A stretch of 30,592 nt of DNA from Lobulomyces angularis (GCA_027604685.1 JADHYX010000245.1:1-30592); one strand, 5' to 3'; shown: positions 1 to 10,601, counted from the stretch's first letter. Numbers and translations are program-made. Notes: generated from the letters alone by a model not told the origin.

Positions 1-579
1 TTTTATTTTTTGCTTAAAAAAAATATTTCACTTTGGTTAAATCATTTTTCATGTTTAAAACTCCGACAATTGAGATAGGGTCTCAAAATAATTGAAGTTC
101 AAATAAATTTTACTTATGATTGTCATTGTTCTGAACGTGTTGTAGCTGCCAAATTAACTACACAGAGACTTTATGTTAGCAACAGCTACTAAGTCGACTT
201 AATGCTTAATTAAAATTGCTTAATTAAAACTATTATGTTAGTTACTACTCTAAATTCATCCATTTATATTACGATTAATTCAAAAAAAAAAAATTTAAAA
301 TACTTTTCAAATTCTTTTTTTTTTACCTTAATCCAATCTTTTTTTATATACTACTTTATGTCCTACCGCTTGAAATTCCAACTCTGTGTTTTCGGAAATT
401 TTTGTCAATCTACTGTCAATCTAGAGAAAGTTATACTCCATCTTTAATAAATGATTTAATTTAGGAATTCAAAGTCGGCACGCTGTTGCGCGCAAATTGC
501 CTAAGTTTCCTCCAAATTTTTTTGTGTTCTTTTTCAAAAAAAAGAATAAATACTTTGTTAAGACTGAAGTCTTTTAACA
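1..579. other. 5' flank, no supported gene
   Basis: No convincing coding exon was found. A 70-codon open frame at 235-447 is encoded by A/T homopolymers and has no recognisable domain. The most distinct element is the 10-base perfect palindrome TTGCGCGCAA at 486-495, in a short G+C-rich patch about 85 bases before the start codon of the next gene. It may be a transcription-factor site for that gene (inference). Confidence 0.4.
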
Positions 580-2848
580 ATGCTCAACCAAGCTCATAGT
601 ACTTCCTTATCAAAAAATACTCACTGTGCTGAAGATCAAGTAATAATCACTGTTAACTTATTAGAGGAGGTTGTTAATTTCTTAAACTCTACTTTAACAT
701 TGTCTTGGTTAAAATCTGAAAAAATATGTGATGATGCTAAAAATCTCATCAGTACGTTAACCAACCTTAGAGCTAGCCAATACAACAATTATATCTGTAA
801 CAACACTGACTTCGATAAAACCATTACTGAATTTAATCCTGAGTTGATAAACTTTGAAATGGGTAGTTATCAATTTCTTTTTTTTTTACGGTAATGATTT
901 GTGCACCATTAAATTAATCTTTATTTATTATAGATTTAAAAAGAAGTTCTAGCTTAACGTCACTTGCTTCCTCAAACCAACTACATACCATTGATGAAGT
1001 AGAGGAGTTTGATGATACGGGAAGTAATATTGTTAGTTTTGGAATTTCCCCGATCTCTGTAGATAGCAATTCGAGCAGCACTAATAATCAAATTCGGTTT
1101 ACTGATAGTGATGTTGATTTTCAAATTATAGAAAATAATACCAAAAAAATTGTTGAAGAAGATGTTGATAAACTGTTAAGGAAGTCGAAATTATTTGAAA
1201 ATGAAAATAATAAAACCACCTTGGAATTACTCTCTAGGTTAAAGGAAGCGCGGGTAATTTTGGAGCACAATAGTTTACTTACTACTAATCAATACTGGTA
1301 AGAGGAAAAAGAAACATAATAAAATTTTAATTTTGGCGTGAGAGTTTTCAACTTTCGTATTTACATTGATATATAATAGATAAGATAAATATTGAATTTT
1401 TATTTAAAAGTCACCCTTCCGCCAGTAAAAGTGACGTGCATGACGATTCCTATAGCACATGCAGTGATGAAAATGTAGTGCCTATGGAAAACAGACAGCT
1501 TGCATCTCAAATTGAAAACGAATATGAAATTGAAAAATTTAATGGTGATAAAAAGAAAAATAATTATATTAACCGAAGCAACAGGTATATAAGTTGTATA
1601 ATATATTTGGTAATTTTTGTTGCAACTAGTGAACAAAAAATATTAAACTCAGTTTCAACCTCAGATTCTGATGAGGTCGATATAAAAACCAACGAAATTT
1701 CTGGATATAATGAAACGTTCTATAATAATGCTTCTTTAGGGCAGGATAATGAATATTCTCAAAACGGGGGTAAAAAATTATCCCCTGGAAAAGACTTATT
1801 TAGAACCAATACTGTAGAGAGCTCGCTTTCCAAATCATCATTTTTTCATGATGATGATAGTGAGGATAACATTGCTGTCAGAAGTTTTTCCAAAACCTCT
1901 TTTTTTAAACCATATCCGACACCGATTACTAGCTTTGACAGTAGTCGCAGTGACTCAGATCCAGCGTTTTTTAGTAACTGCAACAATTTCAGCCCATACT
2001 CTCAAGATAATGTATTTGAATCAGCGTCTCAGCCAAGCTCTTCCCAAATTTCATTAACTTCTATTTTTAATCCCTCTGGTTCCAATGCTGCAAAAAGGTT
2101 TAGTTTCAATACTGAAAAAAAACTTCTTGAAAATGGCAGCTACTCTGATGAGAATTGTGACAACGATGCGATTGACGTGTCTGCACAGCAGGATTTTGCA
2201 CTTTCAGGAAATTTGAAAAAATATAATAACAATTACTTCAATAATAATTTTGGCGAAGCATTTAATAATTTAAACAAATTGAAACTCAGGGATGACACCA
2301 AATTAAAAAATGACGAAGAAAGAGAGCAAATGGCTATGGATGAAGTAAATGAAAACTTATTAATTAATGCTTCGACTGTAAATTCCACTTCGAATATATC
2401 ATGTTTTTCCAATAAAAGTTCTTTATACAAAGGAGGCGCAAGGTAATCGGAATTCATATACAAAAATAACAATTTTTTTTTGGTTTTCACAGAGATCCTC
2501 CATTTAGCTCATTTAACGCAAATAATATTTTGAGTTATTCTGAGATGAAAACAACTTTGGACGAAAAAAAACTGAACCTAAGTTTTTCAGACCTAAATGA
2601 AAAAACATTTAACAACTCTGGGTGATTAAAAATTGCAAAATTATTAAATTTATTTATTTCCACATTTAATATTTAGACTTTGGAAATCAGTTGGAAATAA
2701 AAATTTAGAGAATTTTTTGGAAAGAAATGGTGGAAATGGTTCTAATACTTCGAAAATGAAAGAAATACAGCAAGTGAAAAAAATCTCCAGCTTTTGTAAA
2801 TTAAAAGAAAGTCTTGGTTTAAAAAAAAAAAAATCAAGCATTTTTTAA
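580..2848 (+). CDS. Unrecognised Ser/Asn/Asp-rich protein, 6 exons
   Basis: I do not recognise this gene. Model: exons 580-862, 934-1297, 1411-1584, 1630-2442, 2493-2621 and 2677-2848, giving 644 residues and a TAA stop. All introns are GT..AG and all phases close. Exon 1 reads as a helical segment (about residues 25-70, Leu/Ile/Val-rich). The middle is low-complexity, dominated by Ser, Asn, Asp and Lys, with near-repeats SKSSFF and SKTSFF around residues 340 and 358. The C-terminus is Lys-rich and ends in a poly-Lys run followed by SSIF. There is no signal peptide or membrane helix once the 45-nt intron at 1585-1629 is removed; that intron is stop-free, so retention would insert a hydrophobic stretch. 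The make-up suggests a disordered, possibly phosphorylated regulatory or scaffold protein (inference). Start chosen as the first ATG of a frame that joins every later exon. Confidence 0.7.
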
Positions 2849-3375
2849 TGTTTTATTGTTCCACTGTATCACCTAACTTTTAATGTAAAATCATCTTACT
2901 TTCTCACATATACATATATTTTAATTTAACTTTAGCAACACTTAATTTTATGAATCCTGATGTAATGTACATAAATTTATTTTTTTTTATTTTTTTTTTT
3001 CAGCAACACATTAATATTATAAATAGTGATGTACATGTATATATTTTTATTTTGGAATTTAATAAAAAACAAAAAATTAACAATACAATTCAATGCATTA
3101 AAATGCATTAAAAAAGAGATAAATAATAGATTAAAATTTTCATGAGTTTAGCATTATATTACACAGTTAATGAAATTTCAAATTTTTAAAAGCATATACA
3201 TTTTTACAATCTATTAGCATCTGATGAGTTCTTTTTTACCATGACGTCGTTACAATTAATTAAAAAAAATAAAATAAAAAAAAAAATAGAATAAAAGATC
3301 AACATATTATTAGCCTAGTAGCTTTTTCTTCTTTCAACGCAGATTCCTTTTTGATGAGGTTTATTACTTAACGTA
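2849..3375. other. Intergenic, convergent 3' ends
   Basis: AT-rich spacer between two convergent genes. It holds many A/T homopolymers and a short perfect tandem repeat at 3092-3111. I see no exon or RNA gene. Confidence 0.5.
3092..3111. repeat. Tandem 10-mer, two copies
   Basis: The unit AATGCATTAA occurs twice head to tail at 3092-3101 and 3102-3111. Each copy contains the self-complementary core ATGCAT. No function is evident. Confidence 0.6.
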
Positions 3376-4190
3376 TTATGTAAACAGAAATATTCTAATA
3401 AAAAAAAGGAGTTTTTTAGTTTCTAACATTTTTCTTATTTTGGGCATACTTTTTTCACACAAAAGCTTTCCTCCACAAGGTTCATTCAGTTTACTTTTTT
3501 TTTTTAGTTTTTTTTTACTGAAACACCTAGAGTGCTTGTCGTTCATACTGACCTTGCAATACAATCCAACATCACATTTCCCAACAAACCTTACATGACC
3601 ACCGCAGATGTCAAATCGCTTTAAAAGGCTTGGTGTAATTGGGTATTTTAGTTCATCGTTATTTGTTATCAAATCTGGTGAACTGTATTCTGTAATTTGA
3701 TAGTTTTTCTTTGGGATACATGTTACCTTAAATAAAAAGTAAGAAATTTGCTTAGGATTAGTTGCAATGATGAAATTCATGAAATTAATTGCATTGCTCT
3801 TTCGGTTGTATTTTTTTTTTGAATACCAAGGTTTAAAATAGTTTAAAAAAACTTACATATCCACAACTGTGACAGCTTCCACCATTAATATAATTACAAG
3901 TAAATCCTTCTGTACAACTGCATAAAGAATTTTTACAGGTGTCTTCATCAACACATTGGTCTAGAGTTTTAAAATAAAATAAAATAAATAAAATCGGTTA
4001 ATTATTATTTTTTTATTCAAATTCAATTTTATGTATATCTTTCTTTTTTTTTCCTTTTTTTTGTGTTTTCTTTTTTCATTTTTTCATAATTTTATTATTA
4101 TAATTTCATATATTTTTTCATACTTAGTTCTTCCGCAATTACTTTTATAAGTATAAATAAACTGATGAATAATGAAATTTTTAGTTTCAT
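3376..4190 (-). CDS. Secreted cysteine-rich protein
   Basis: Model on the minus strand: exons 4190-4124, 3960-3857 and 3726-3376, giving 173 residues. Exon 1 encodes a classic signal peptide (MKLKISLFISLFILIKVIAE) with predicted cleavage after Ala19. Exon 2 is dense in Cys, with seven in 35 residues, including CKNSLCSC and CHSCGY, and resembles small EGF-like or knottin modules. Exon 3 adds seven more Cys, including FDICGG, GLYCK and EPCGG, plus a Lys-rich stretch, so there are 14 Cys in all, compatible with seven disulfides. The family is not recognised. It is likely secreted or surface-bound, possibly effector- or adhesin-like (inference). The last dozen residues are hydrophobic and could reflect a missed final intron or a weak membrane tail. 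It lies 194 bases downstream of the TypA gene on the same strand. Confidence 0.7.
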
Positions 4191-4384
4191 TATATTATCA
4201 GTCTATAATGATTAATGTTACAAAATGTTTTTTTTTTAACAAAAAATTTTTTTTTTTTCGCGTTTCAGAAAAAAAGAAGGTCATAAAAATAAATAAAATA
4301 ATATTAATCACAACTATAACAGTAAATTAAAATCATGAAATAAATAGGATTCATTAAAAAAGGTTATATCAGAGCATACTTTGT

Positions 4385-6985
4385 TTATTCAAATGTAATT
4401 GTGTCCAAATAATTCTTTTTACTTTGTGATTTTCTTTTAGTTGAGTCCAATATTTTTTTTCGGGTTCTTATATTACTAGGGGTAACTTCAATAACTTCAT
4501 CCTCTACATAAGAGAATTATGGGATAAATCATATAACTTTAAAATACAAAAAAAAAAATTGGATTACCTTGAATATAACTTAACAGTTTTTCTAAAGGAT
4601 TGATTATAGGAGGTATTAATCTAACAGCATCCTCCTTTCCTGATGCTCTTACTAGATAGTGTAACAAGCAACAATTAATAAAATTCAATATTGGCAATAA
4701 ATTTTACCATTTGTTAATTGTTTGGCTTTGACAGGATTAACTTCTAAGTCTATTTCCTTACTATGTTCACCAATTATCATTCCTGGATAAACCTTAGTGT
4801 TAGGTCCAACAAAAAGCTTTCCTCTCGCTTCAATAGCCTGTAAAGCATAAGAAGTTGTTAAACCACTAATTTTTTTGTTAAATTGTCAGAAAAATTTTTG
4901 AATCATTTTACCTCGCAGTTGATATAATTGAGCCGCTTCTTTCTTTTTCAATTAGACCTTTAAATGGCTCATAGCCAAGTAATATATGATTCAAGGTACC
5001 TTCTCCTCTTGTGGTATTTTTAAATTCTGCTGGATAGCCTAATAATCCCCTAGTTGTTGTACAAAATTAAAAAAAAAAAAAAGTAAAAATAAGCAAACCG
5101 TGTAGGGATTTTAAAAATTAATTTAGCTAATGTACCACCAGCGTCATCGCCATAGGAAATCATTTCTCCTTTTCTTTTTGTTAAACTTTGAATTACACCT
5201 CCTGCCATTTCGTGAGTAACGGTTGCTGTAACCTCTTCAATGGGTTCTAAAATGATTCTCTTTTTGGTGGCTTCATCTATTCCACCATCCTTATAAATAA
5301 CTCTAGGAGCAGTTATGCTTAATTCAAAACCTATAAAAAATATTAATTAAAAATACCTAAACCACCACTTACCTTCTCTTCTCATTGTTTCAGTTAAAAC
5401 ACCCATTTGTAATTCCCCTCTTCCTTTAACTTCAAAAGAGTCGTCAGAAATTTTTACTTGAAGTGCTACATTAGTTTCAGTTTCTTTTAAAAGTCTATCT
5501 CGTAGTACTTGTGAGGTAAGAAGTTTGCCTAAATAACAAATGTATTAATGCTTGCTTTTATAAAGATAACACTTTACCTTCTTCCCCTTGCAGTGGTGAA
5601 TCATTAACGAAAAATTGCATAGCAATAGTAGGTTCATCAATAGGGACGTGCTTTAATGGTTGCTTCACAGAAGGGTTGCATATGGTGTGATTAACAAACG
5701 AGTCAGAAATCCCAGCAATTGAAACTATATCACCTGCTCCTGCTTCATTAATGGAAATCTGTAGAGTTCAAAAAAAAATTAAAACGAAGAAAATGTTTTG
5801 TAGCATTCTTACATGGTCAAACCCTCTCCTCAAAAAAATTTTTGTACATTTTCCTTTCGAAATAATTTTTCCATCTGTATCAATTGCGTGGATCGTATCA
5901 TTAATTTTTAAAGTTCCACTTTCAATTTTTCCTAAATACATTTTTCCCAAAAACTTATTACTTTCCAACTGAGTAACCAGCATGGAAAACGGCTTATTGT
6001 CACGATCGACAAGGGGTGGAGGTACTTGTTCAATAATTGCATCTAATAAAGGTATCATCGATTCTCTTTTTTCATTTTTGAGATCCTTAACTGCCCAGCC
6101 TTCTTTTGCAGAAGTATAGATAATTGGATATTCCATTTGTTGTTCTAACAAGAAATTAAAATTACAATAAAAAAAAGTTTACCAGAAGCATCTAAAGACA
6201 TAAATAGATCTAACAAGTCATTGTCAACATGATCGACTCTGCTAGATTCACGATCTACCTTGTTCATTATAACTAATGGGTTCAAATTTAATGCTAATGC
6301 TTTTGATAATACGAATTTTGTTTGAGTCATGGGGCCTTCAGTGGCATCCACAACTAAGCAAACTCCATCAACCATACTTAAAACTCGTTCTACTTCTCCA
6401 CCAAAATCAGCGTGTCCACTAAAATTATTTAATATCAAAAATTACTTTTTATTTACGGTGTGTCTACGATATTAACTCTGTACCCTTTGTATTCAATACT
6501 AAAATGGCAGCAATTAGTTGAGTAAGTAAATGTGCATCAAAAAAACACTACCTAGTATTTTTACTAAATATAGTTATTCCTCGTTCTTTTTCCAAATCAT
6601 TGTTATCCATACTAACAACCTTAGCGGTTTCGCCAAGTGTTCCAGTCTGCTTCAACATTTGATCAACTTTTAAAGCGATTTTCAATTGAAACAATAGAAT
6701 GTATTTAAATACCTAATGTTGTCTTTCCGTGATCGACGTGGGCAATGATAGCCACCTACAAAGATGAAAATAAATAAAAAATTATTTTTTTCAATTAAAT
6801 TATCTCACATTTCTCAGCTTCTTAACCTTTTCATTAAGATTTTCATAATTCAGTGAAGTTTGAGTATTTTCCTGTGTTTGACGAAAATGTGTTGAGTGTG
6901 AAAAACTTCTACAAAAATTTGAATTTACAACGGAATTTTTTTTAATAAAAATTGCAAATTTCTTAGAGAATATATTTCTAAGCAT
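4385..6985 (-). CDS. typA: TypA/BipA GTPase, putatively mitochondrial, 13 exons
   Basis: Translational GTPase of the TypA/BipA family, a ribosome-binding relative of EF-G and LepA. Exons on the minus strand: 6985-6809, 6755-6713, 6666-6552, 6498-6457, 6418-6183, 6144-5813, 5758-5578, 5528-5373, 5330-5099, 5049-4912, 4865-4708, 4651-4568 and 4503-4385; 670 residues, all phases close. G1 is AHVDHGKT (64-71), with DTPGH at 124-128 and NKVD at 178-181. BipA-specific hallmarks are LEKERGIT after switch I, REGFEL before domain V, the C-terminal [12 protein letters not shown] and [14 protein letters not shown]. The first 58 residues are basic, hydroxylated and non-acidic early on ([16 protein letters not shown]), typical of a mitochondrial presequence; bacterial BipA lacks it. 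An upstream in-frame ATG at 7006 would add seven residues and weaken the presequence. Introns are only 38-64 nt. EF-G and LepA/GUF1 are excluded by the C-terminal domain. Confidence 0.93.
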
Positions 6986-7084
6986 TTTGCATAACAAATA
7001 ACTCAATTTATTAGAAAACTTTCTTTTTTAAAAAAAAAAAATTTTTCAAGATACGTTTAAAATTATAAAAAATCAAAAGCTCTG
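6986..7084. promoter_or_regulatory. Divergent promoter region, 99 nt
   Basis: Only 99 bases separate the start codon of the TypA gene (minus strand) from that of the TMEM242-like gene (plus strand). It must hold both 5' leaders and probably a shared promoter. It is A/T homopolymer-rich, and no clear TATA-type element stands out. Both products are plausibly mitochondrial, so co-regulation is possible (inference). Confidence 0.45.
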
Positions 7085-7825
7085 AATGGAATATTTTAAT
7101 AAAGTAAAGGAGCATTTCACAACAACGTAAGTTTAGTTGTCTAAAGCTTCTACAAAAAAAATGAAAAATATTTGCGAAAGCTTGCATTAACAAAAAAATA
7201 ATGTAGTAAAGTGGTTTTTGCAGTGTCAACTTCAAGTTTAATTTTAACTATTTTAAATATTAGAAGACAACGCTCCAAAGTTACCTTTAATTTACAACAC
7301 TCCTTGGAACATCCAAAAGGTTTGATTTGAATTTATTTTTGATCAAACCTAACGTTATTTAAGTTGCTGCTTACTTGTTTGCAGGAAGAGCTTTCGGTCA
7401 TGCTACCTTATTGACATTTTTTGGTATTTTTTATATTTTATTTTTATTTATTTGTCTTTTTAATCAAATTCCTCTTAATGATTTTTTATTGTTAAATTTC
7501 AAAGGTTCAACAACTATTGCTTCTGGAGCTATGCTGTCTATGGGAATCAATGATGTACTTTCTATTTAAATATAAAAATTTTGTTTGGTGAAATTAAAAA
7601 ATCTTATTTTGTTAGATGAAAGATGCTAGCACAATACTAGTTCGCTACAAATCGTATTTTCCAGTCTCAAAGCAGCAGACTTTAGAGGAGGAAAAGAGAG
7701 ATACTGATGAATTTTTCAAGGAACTGGAAAATACAGATGGTGAAGAGGATTTTGCAAATAGTAAAGCTCATGCTGGTATTAAAAACGTCGTTTTAAAAAG
7801 CTTAGGACCCTTACGACCGCAATAA
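7085..7825 (+). CDS. TMEM242/AIM11-like mitochondrial membrane protein
   Basis: Model: exons 7085-7125, 7207-7319, 7385-7423, 7505-7554 and 7616-7825; 150 residues, phases close. There are two membrane segments: KVVFAVSTSSLILTILNI (about residues 15-32) followed by a basic turn RRQR, then GHATLLTFFGSTTIASGAML. After the second comes the family signature: MGIND-MKDAS followed by a short helix ending in FP. This matches human TMEM242 (LGV-x2-MNDF, then SIFP), the DUF1358 family, and resembles yeast AIM11 in topology. TMEM242 is a mitochondrial inner-membrane factor that acts with TMEM70 in ATP-synthase c-ring and complex I assembly. The acidic C-terminal tail (EEEKRDTDEFFKELEN) is longer than in the human protein. 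Intron 7424-7504 is 81 nt and stop-free, so a naive frame reads through it. Start and first two exons are inferred from phase and the membrane segment. Confidence 0.72.
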
Positions 7826-8021
7826 GATTTTATTTTTATTTATTTATCTTTTACTTTTTTTTATACCACAGACATAATAAGAAAAATATAGCTTTTTCAC
7901 TGGAAAAAAAAAAATTTGCCAAAAAACTTCTTTTTTAACTGTATCCTATTCTTTAATTAGTATGTACGAAATTATACCAACAGATTATGCAAGAAAATAA
8001 TAACTTAAAATAAATAAAACT

Positions 8022-8844
8022 TTACACTTTTTCTTTTACTAATTCCAAAAAAAATCTATGAAATCTATCATCTCGTGTTAACTCAGGGTGAAAACTAGTA
8101 GCTATTATATTATCTTGCCTTACTGCAACAATAATTTTTTCACCCTCAACGTGATTAATTCCGCGAACTCTTTTAGCATCTAAATTTTCTAAGTAAGCTA
8201 GAACTTCAATAGTTTTACTGTTTTCATCGATACTTTCAACAATTGGGGCCCTAATAAACACAGCAGGAAAGTACTTTTCTGGTTCTAATAAACATGGTAC
8301 CTTTAACTGAGTAGAAAAGGAACCTAATTGCTTTCCGAACGCATTTCTTGAAACTTTCACTTTAAGGGCTTTTAACAGATCCTGTCCTCCTATAAACAGA
8401 AAATTTAAAATTTTTGAGGAAAAGTGCAGTACCAATTTTTGCATAAGATATTTCACTGGACAAAAAAATTAAGCCAGCACAGGTACCCTGTTCAAATTTA
8501 AAGCACACTTAGAAAATAGTATAGAATTTCAATTTCATACCCAAACAATTTTATTTGGATTATGAACAAACTTGACCAATTCGTCAAATAAATCGGAGGT
8601 CTTAGCAATTAATGCCATAGTAGTTGATTCGCCACCTTTGGAAAGCAAAAATTAGAGAAGATTAAGTAAAAAAATTGGATTTACCAGGTAAAATTAAACC
8701 ATCAACATGGTGAAGCTGCTGACTTGTTTTAACTTCAATTATGTTCAAATTATATTCATCGCTCAGACCAGTTAAGACGTTGATGTGTTCCAAAAATGCA
8801 CCTTGAATTGATAAAATTCCTATTTTTAATGGATGCGATTTCAT
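8022..8844 (-). CDS. SNO1: Pyridoxal 5'-phosphate synthase glutaminase subunit (SNO/PdxT)
   Basis: Glutaminase subunit of the two-part PLP synthase. It hydrolyses glutamine and channels ammonia to the PdxS/SNZ subunit, which builds PLP from ribose 5-phosphate and glyceraldehyde 3-phosphate; that partner is not in the window. Exons on the minus strand: 8844-8685, 8635-8541, 8487-8433 and 8389-8022; 225 residues, the usual length. Family motifs run in order: KIGILSIQGAFLEH at the N-terminus, LILPGGEST (oxyanion region), WGTCAGLIFL with nucleophile Cys88, GGQDLL, SRNAFGKQLGSF, FIRAP, and SFHPELT giving the triad His204 and Glu206. All catalytic residues are intact. It shows this organism can make vitamin B6 de novo by the DXP-independent route, as fungi and plants do. 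Confidence 0.96.
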
Positions 8845-9096
8845 ATTAAAATTGGGTCGGGAAAGTTTTGCCGAAGCATTAGTTAAATAGTGTGGCGCAT
8901 TAAATATCAGTAGCTTTTGGTTGCACAGGAAAAAAAAAAAAAAAATTGGAATTGGAGTTTTTAATTTAGAATATGTGAATAGTTCTTAATTAAACACTTC
9001 TCTTTTTATTTGCTTTTTAAACAAAACTTTTAGTTACTTGCATGAATACGTTGTGATCTTCATTGCAGGGTAGCTGTAAAGTTTGATTTTTGTACA

Positions 9097-9332
9097 ATGA
9101 TGCGAATTTTTATTACCAATCCTATAAGGATGAGTGGATTTATTATACAGGAGCCATTAATTTGGAGAACCCACCTGTTTTTAAATTTCGTTCTATGGTA
9201 TAAATTATTGACTGTTGATTGTCAACGTCTGAGTGCAAATTTTTATATTTTTTTATTTCTAACCTTTCAGTGATAGATGGTATCTATTATTGTTGGATTA
9301 AAAGTGAAACAGTATTTTACAAAAGTTATTAA
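9097..9332 (+). CDS. Doubtful small membrane-type ORF with one intron
   Basis: Candidate only. Exon 9097-9226 ends at a GT donor; a 44-nt T-rich stretch with a CTAAC branch-like box and TTTCAG acceptor follows; exon 9271-9332 continues in phase to TAA, giving 63 residues. The product starts with a short basic/hydrophobic segment (MMRIFITNPIRMSG) and contains one hydrophobic aromatic stretch around THLFLNFVLWYKLL. This is the size and make-up of a small respiratory-chain or import-complex subunit, but I match it to no family. The well-formed intron is the main argument for it. It may instead be 5' leader sequence or chance. It lies head to head with the glutaminase gene, 252 bases away. Confidence 0.3.
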
Positions 9333-9869
9333 TGATAAGAAATTGTTAAAAAAAATGGTTAGTTCTTGTATGATGAGATGGTTTTTTGTGTCTTCCTATT
9401 TTATTAATTGAATTGCATTAAATTGCGTTTTAATATATAAAAGATGATGGTTAAAATAAAACTGCCTGCCTTCCTACTGACAAGAAACTACCATTTTCAA
9501 CTTTAATTATAACAATCTTATAAAACATTAAGTGATTTCTAACTGATCATTTATAACATTTTTTTATTAAGAATGTTGTATCGTAATTAATGTTAATTGG
9601 TGATATTTAACTTAAGATTTGGATTGCTGTAATGTTGAAAAATGAAAATTTTAGTGAATGATGTATTCTTCATAATTGCCAATTGATATTTAATTTTTTT
9701 TTTTTTTTTAAATATTAAAATAATAAAAAAAAAATGTCTCTATGCCATTATTATTGTAGCTTTTTGCAAATTAGCAACCTCTTTTCATATCTTTTAATGT
9801 AGTAGGGTTTTTTAAAAAAATAAAAATAAAAATAAAAAAAAAAATTAACTATTTCTTACTTTTAAAAGC
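9333..9869. other. Intergenic, nothing recognised
   Basis: AT-rich, with a long T tract near 9688 and A-rich microsatellite-like runs of AAAAT near 9815-9845. No exon could be joined to either neighbour with a consistent phase. Confidence 0.45.
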
Positions 9870-10601
9870 ATGTTCAAAAATTTTCATCGGGTCACCCAAA
9901 AAATTCCACAGAGAGTATTATTGAATTTTTAATCCTTCTTAGTCTTTTAATTTTTTAATTAGTCTTTCATTAATGCTAATTTGAAAGAGGTCAAGGTAAA
10001 TGTCATTTCTATAATTGGCAATCTAACCAAAGAACCAACCTGGTACTTTAATTTCTTGAGTTTTTTAAAAATTTTTTTATCCTTCTAGGAGAACTTTTGG
10101 TGTACCACAGGAAAATGGAGTCGAAAGAGGTAGCTGGAACTTTATAATTGCTACTCCAAAAAGTTTTAAAAAACCTGCATCAGATGATGTGCGTGATAAA
10201 GTTATGTTTCTTAAAGGTACACTTCAGCTGTTGATCATAACCCTTATGTTTTAGTGCAATATTTTGGCTCTCATGGAGAATTGTCTACTACTGCCTTTAA
10301 TAAAGGGTATGTCTAATAGTTAATTTGTCTTCTCTAAACTTTTTTTCTTAAACTAAAGTTCTAGAGTACACATTAGTGGTGTGTTGGATAATTTTAGAAG
10401 TAAAGATGGATCAGATGTATTTCAAATAATAGCCAGTAAGATTTTTTTGATCATGTTATTTCCCTTATTTTTTTTTTTTAAGAAAACATACAATTGTTAA
10501 GATCTCCAACTCAAGCTAGATATGGTAGTAATGAAACGGAAAATACACCAAATAATAATAAAGAAATGGATCCTACCCAATCAAAGCTGAATGATCATTA
10601 A
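9870..10601 (+). CDS. Mitochondrial single-stranded DNA-binding protein (RIM1-like)
   Basis: Model: exons 9870-9914, 9963-10042, 10089-10216, 10255-10306, 10359-10435 and 10483-10601; 166 residues, phases close. Exon 1 encodes a mitochondrial-type presequence, MFKNFHRVTQKIPQR, basic and without acidic residues. The rest follows the bacterial-type SSB OB fold: VNVISIIGNLTKEPTWR (strand 1), RGSWNFIIAT (strand 2), DKVMFLKVQYFG (strand 3), FNKGSRVHISGVLDNF (strand 4 with the usual GS-x-V-x-I-x-G) and SDVFQIIAS (strand 5). A hydrophilic tail of about 37 residues follows. Such proteins form tetramers that coat single-stranded mtDNA during replication. Sequence is divergent but the fold pattern is complete. 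Yeast RIM1 is the closest functional comparison. The small exon 1 is inferred from phase and presequence character. Confidence 0.85.

Noticed and set aside
235..447. 70-codon plus-strand open frame
   Set aside because: Made of homopolymer codons with no domain, no splice partner and no link to the next gene.
4841..4865. TypA exon 11 starting at the CTTTACAG acceptor near 4840
   Set aside because: It shifts frame; the TTAG acceptor at 4866 adds the [10 protein letters not shown] segment that aligns with bacterial BipA.
4385..6985. LepA/GUF1 or mitochondrial EF-G as identity of the GTPase
   Set aside because: The [11 protein letters not shown] and [12 protein letters not shown]-terminal motifs are specific to TypA/BipA and absent from LepA and EF-G.
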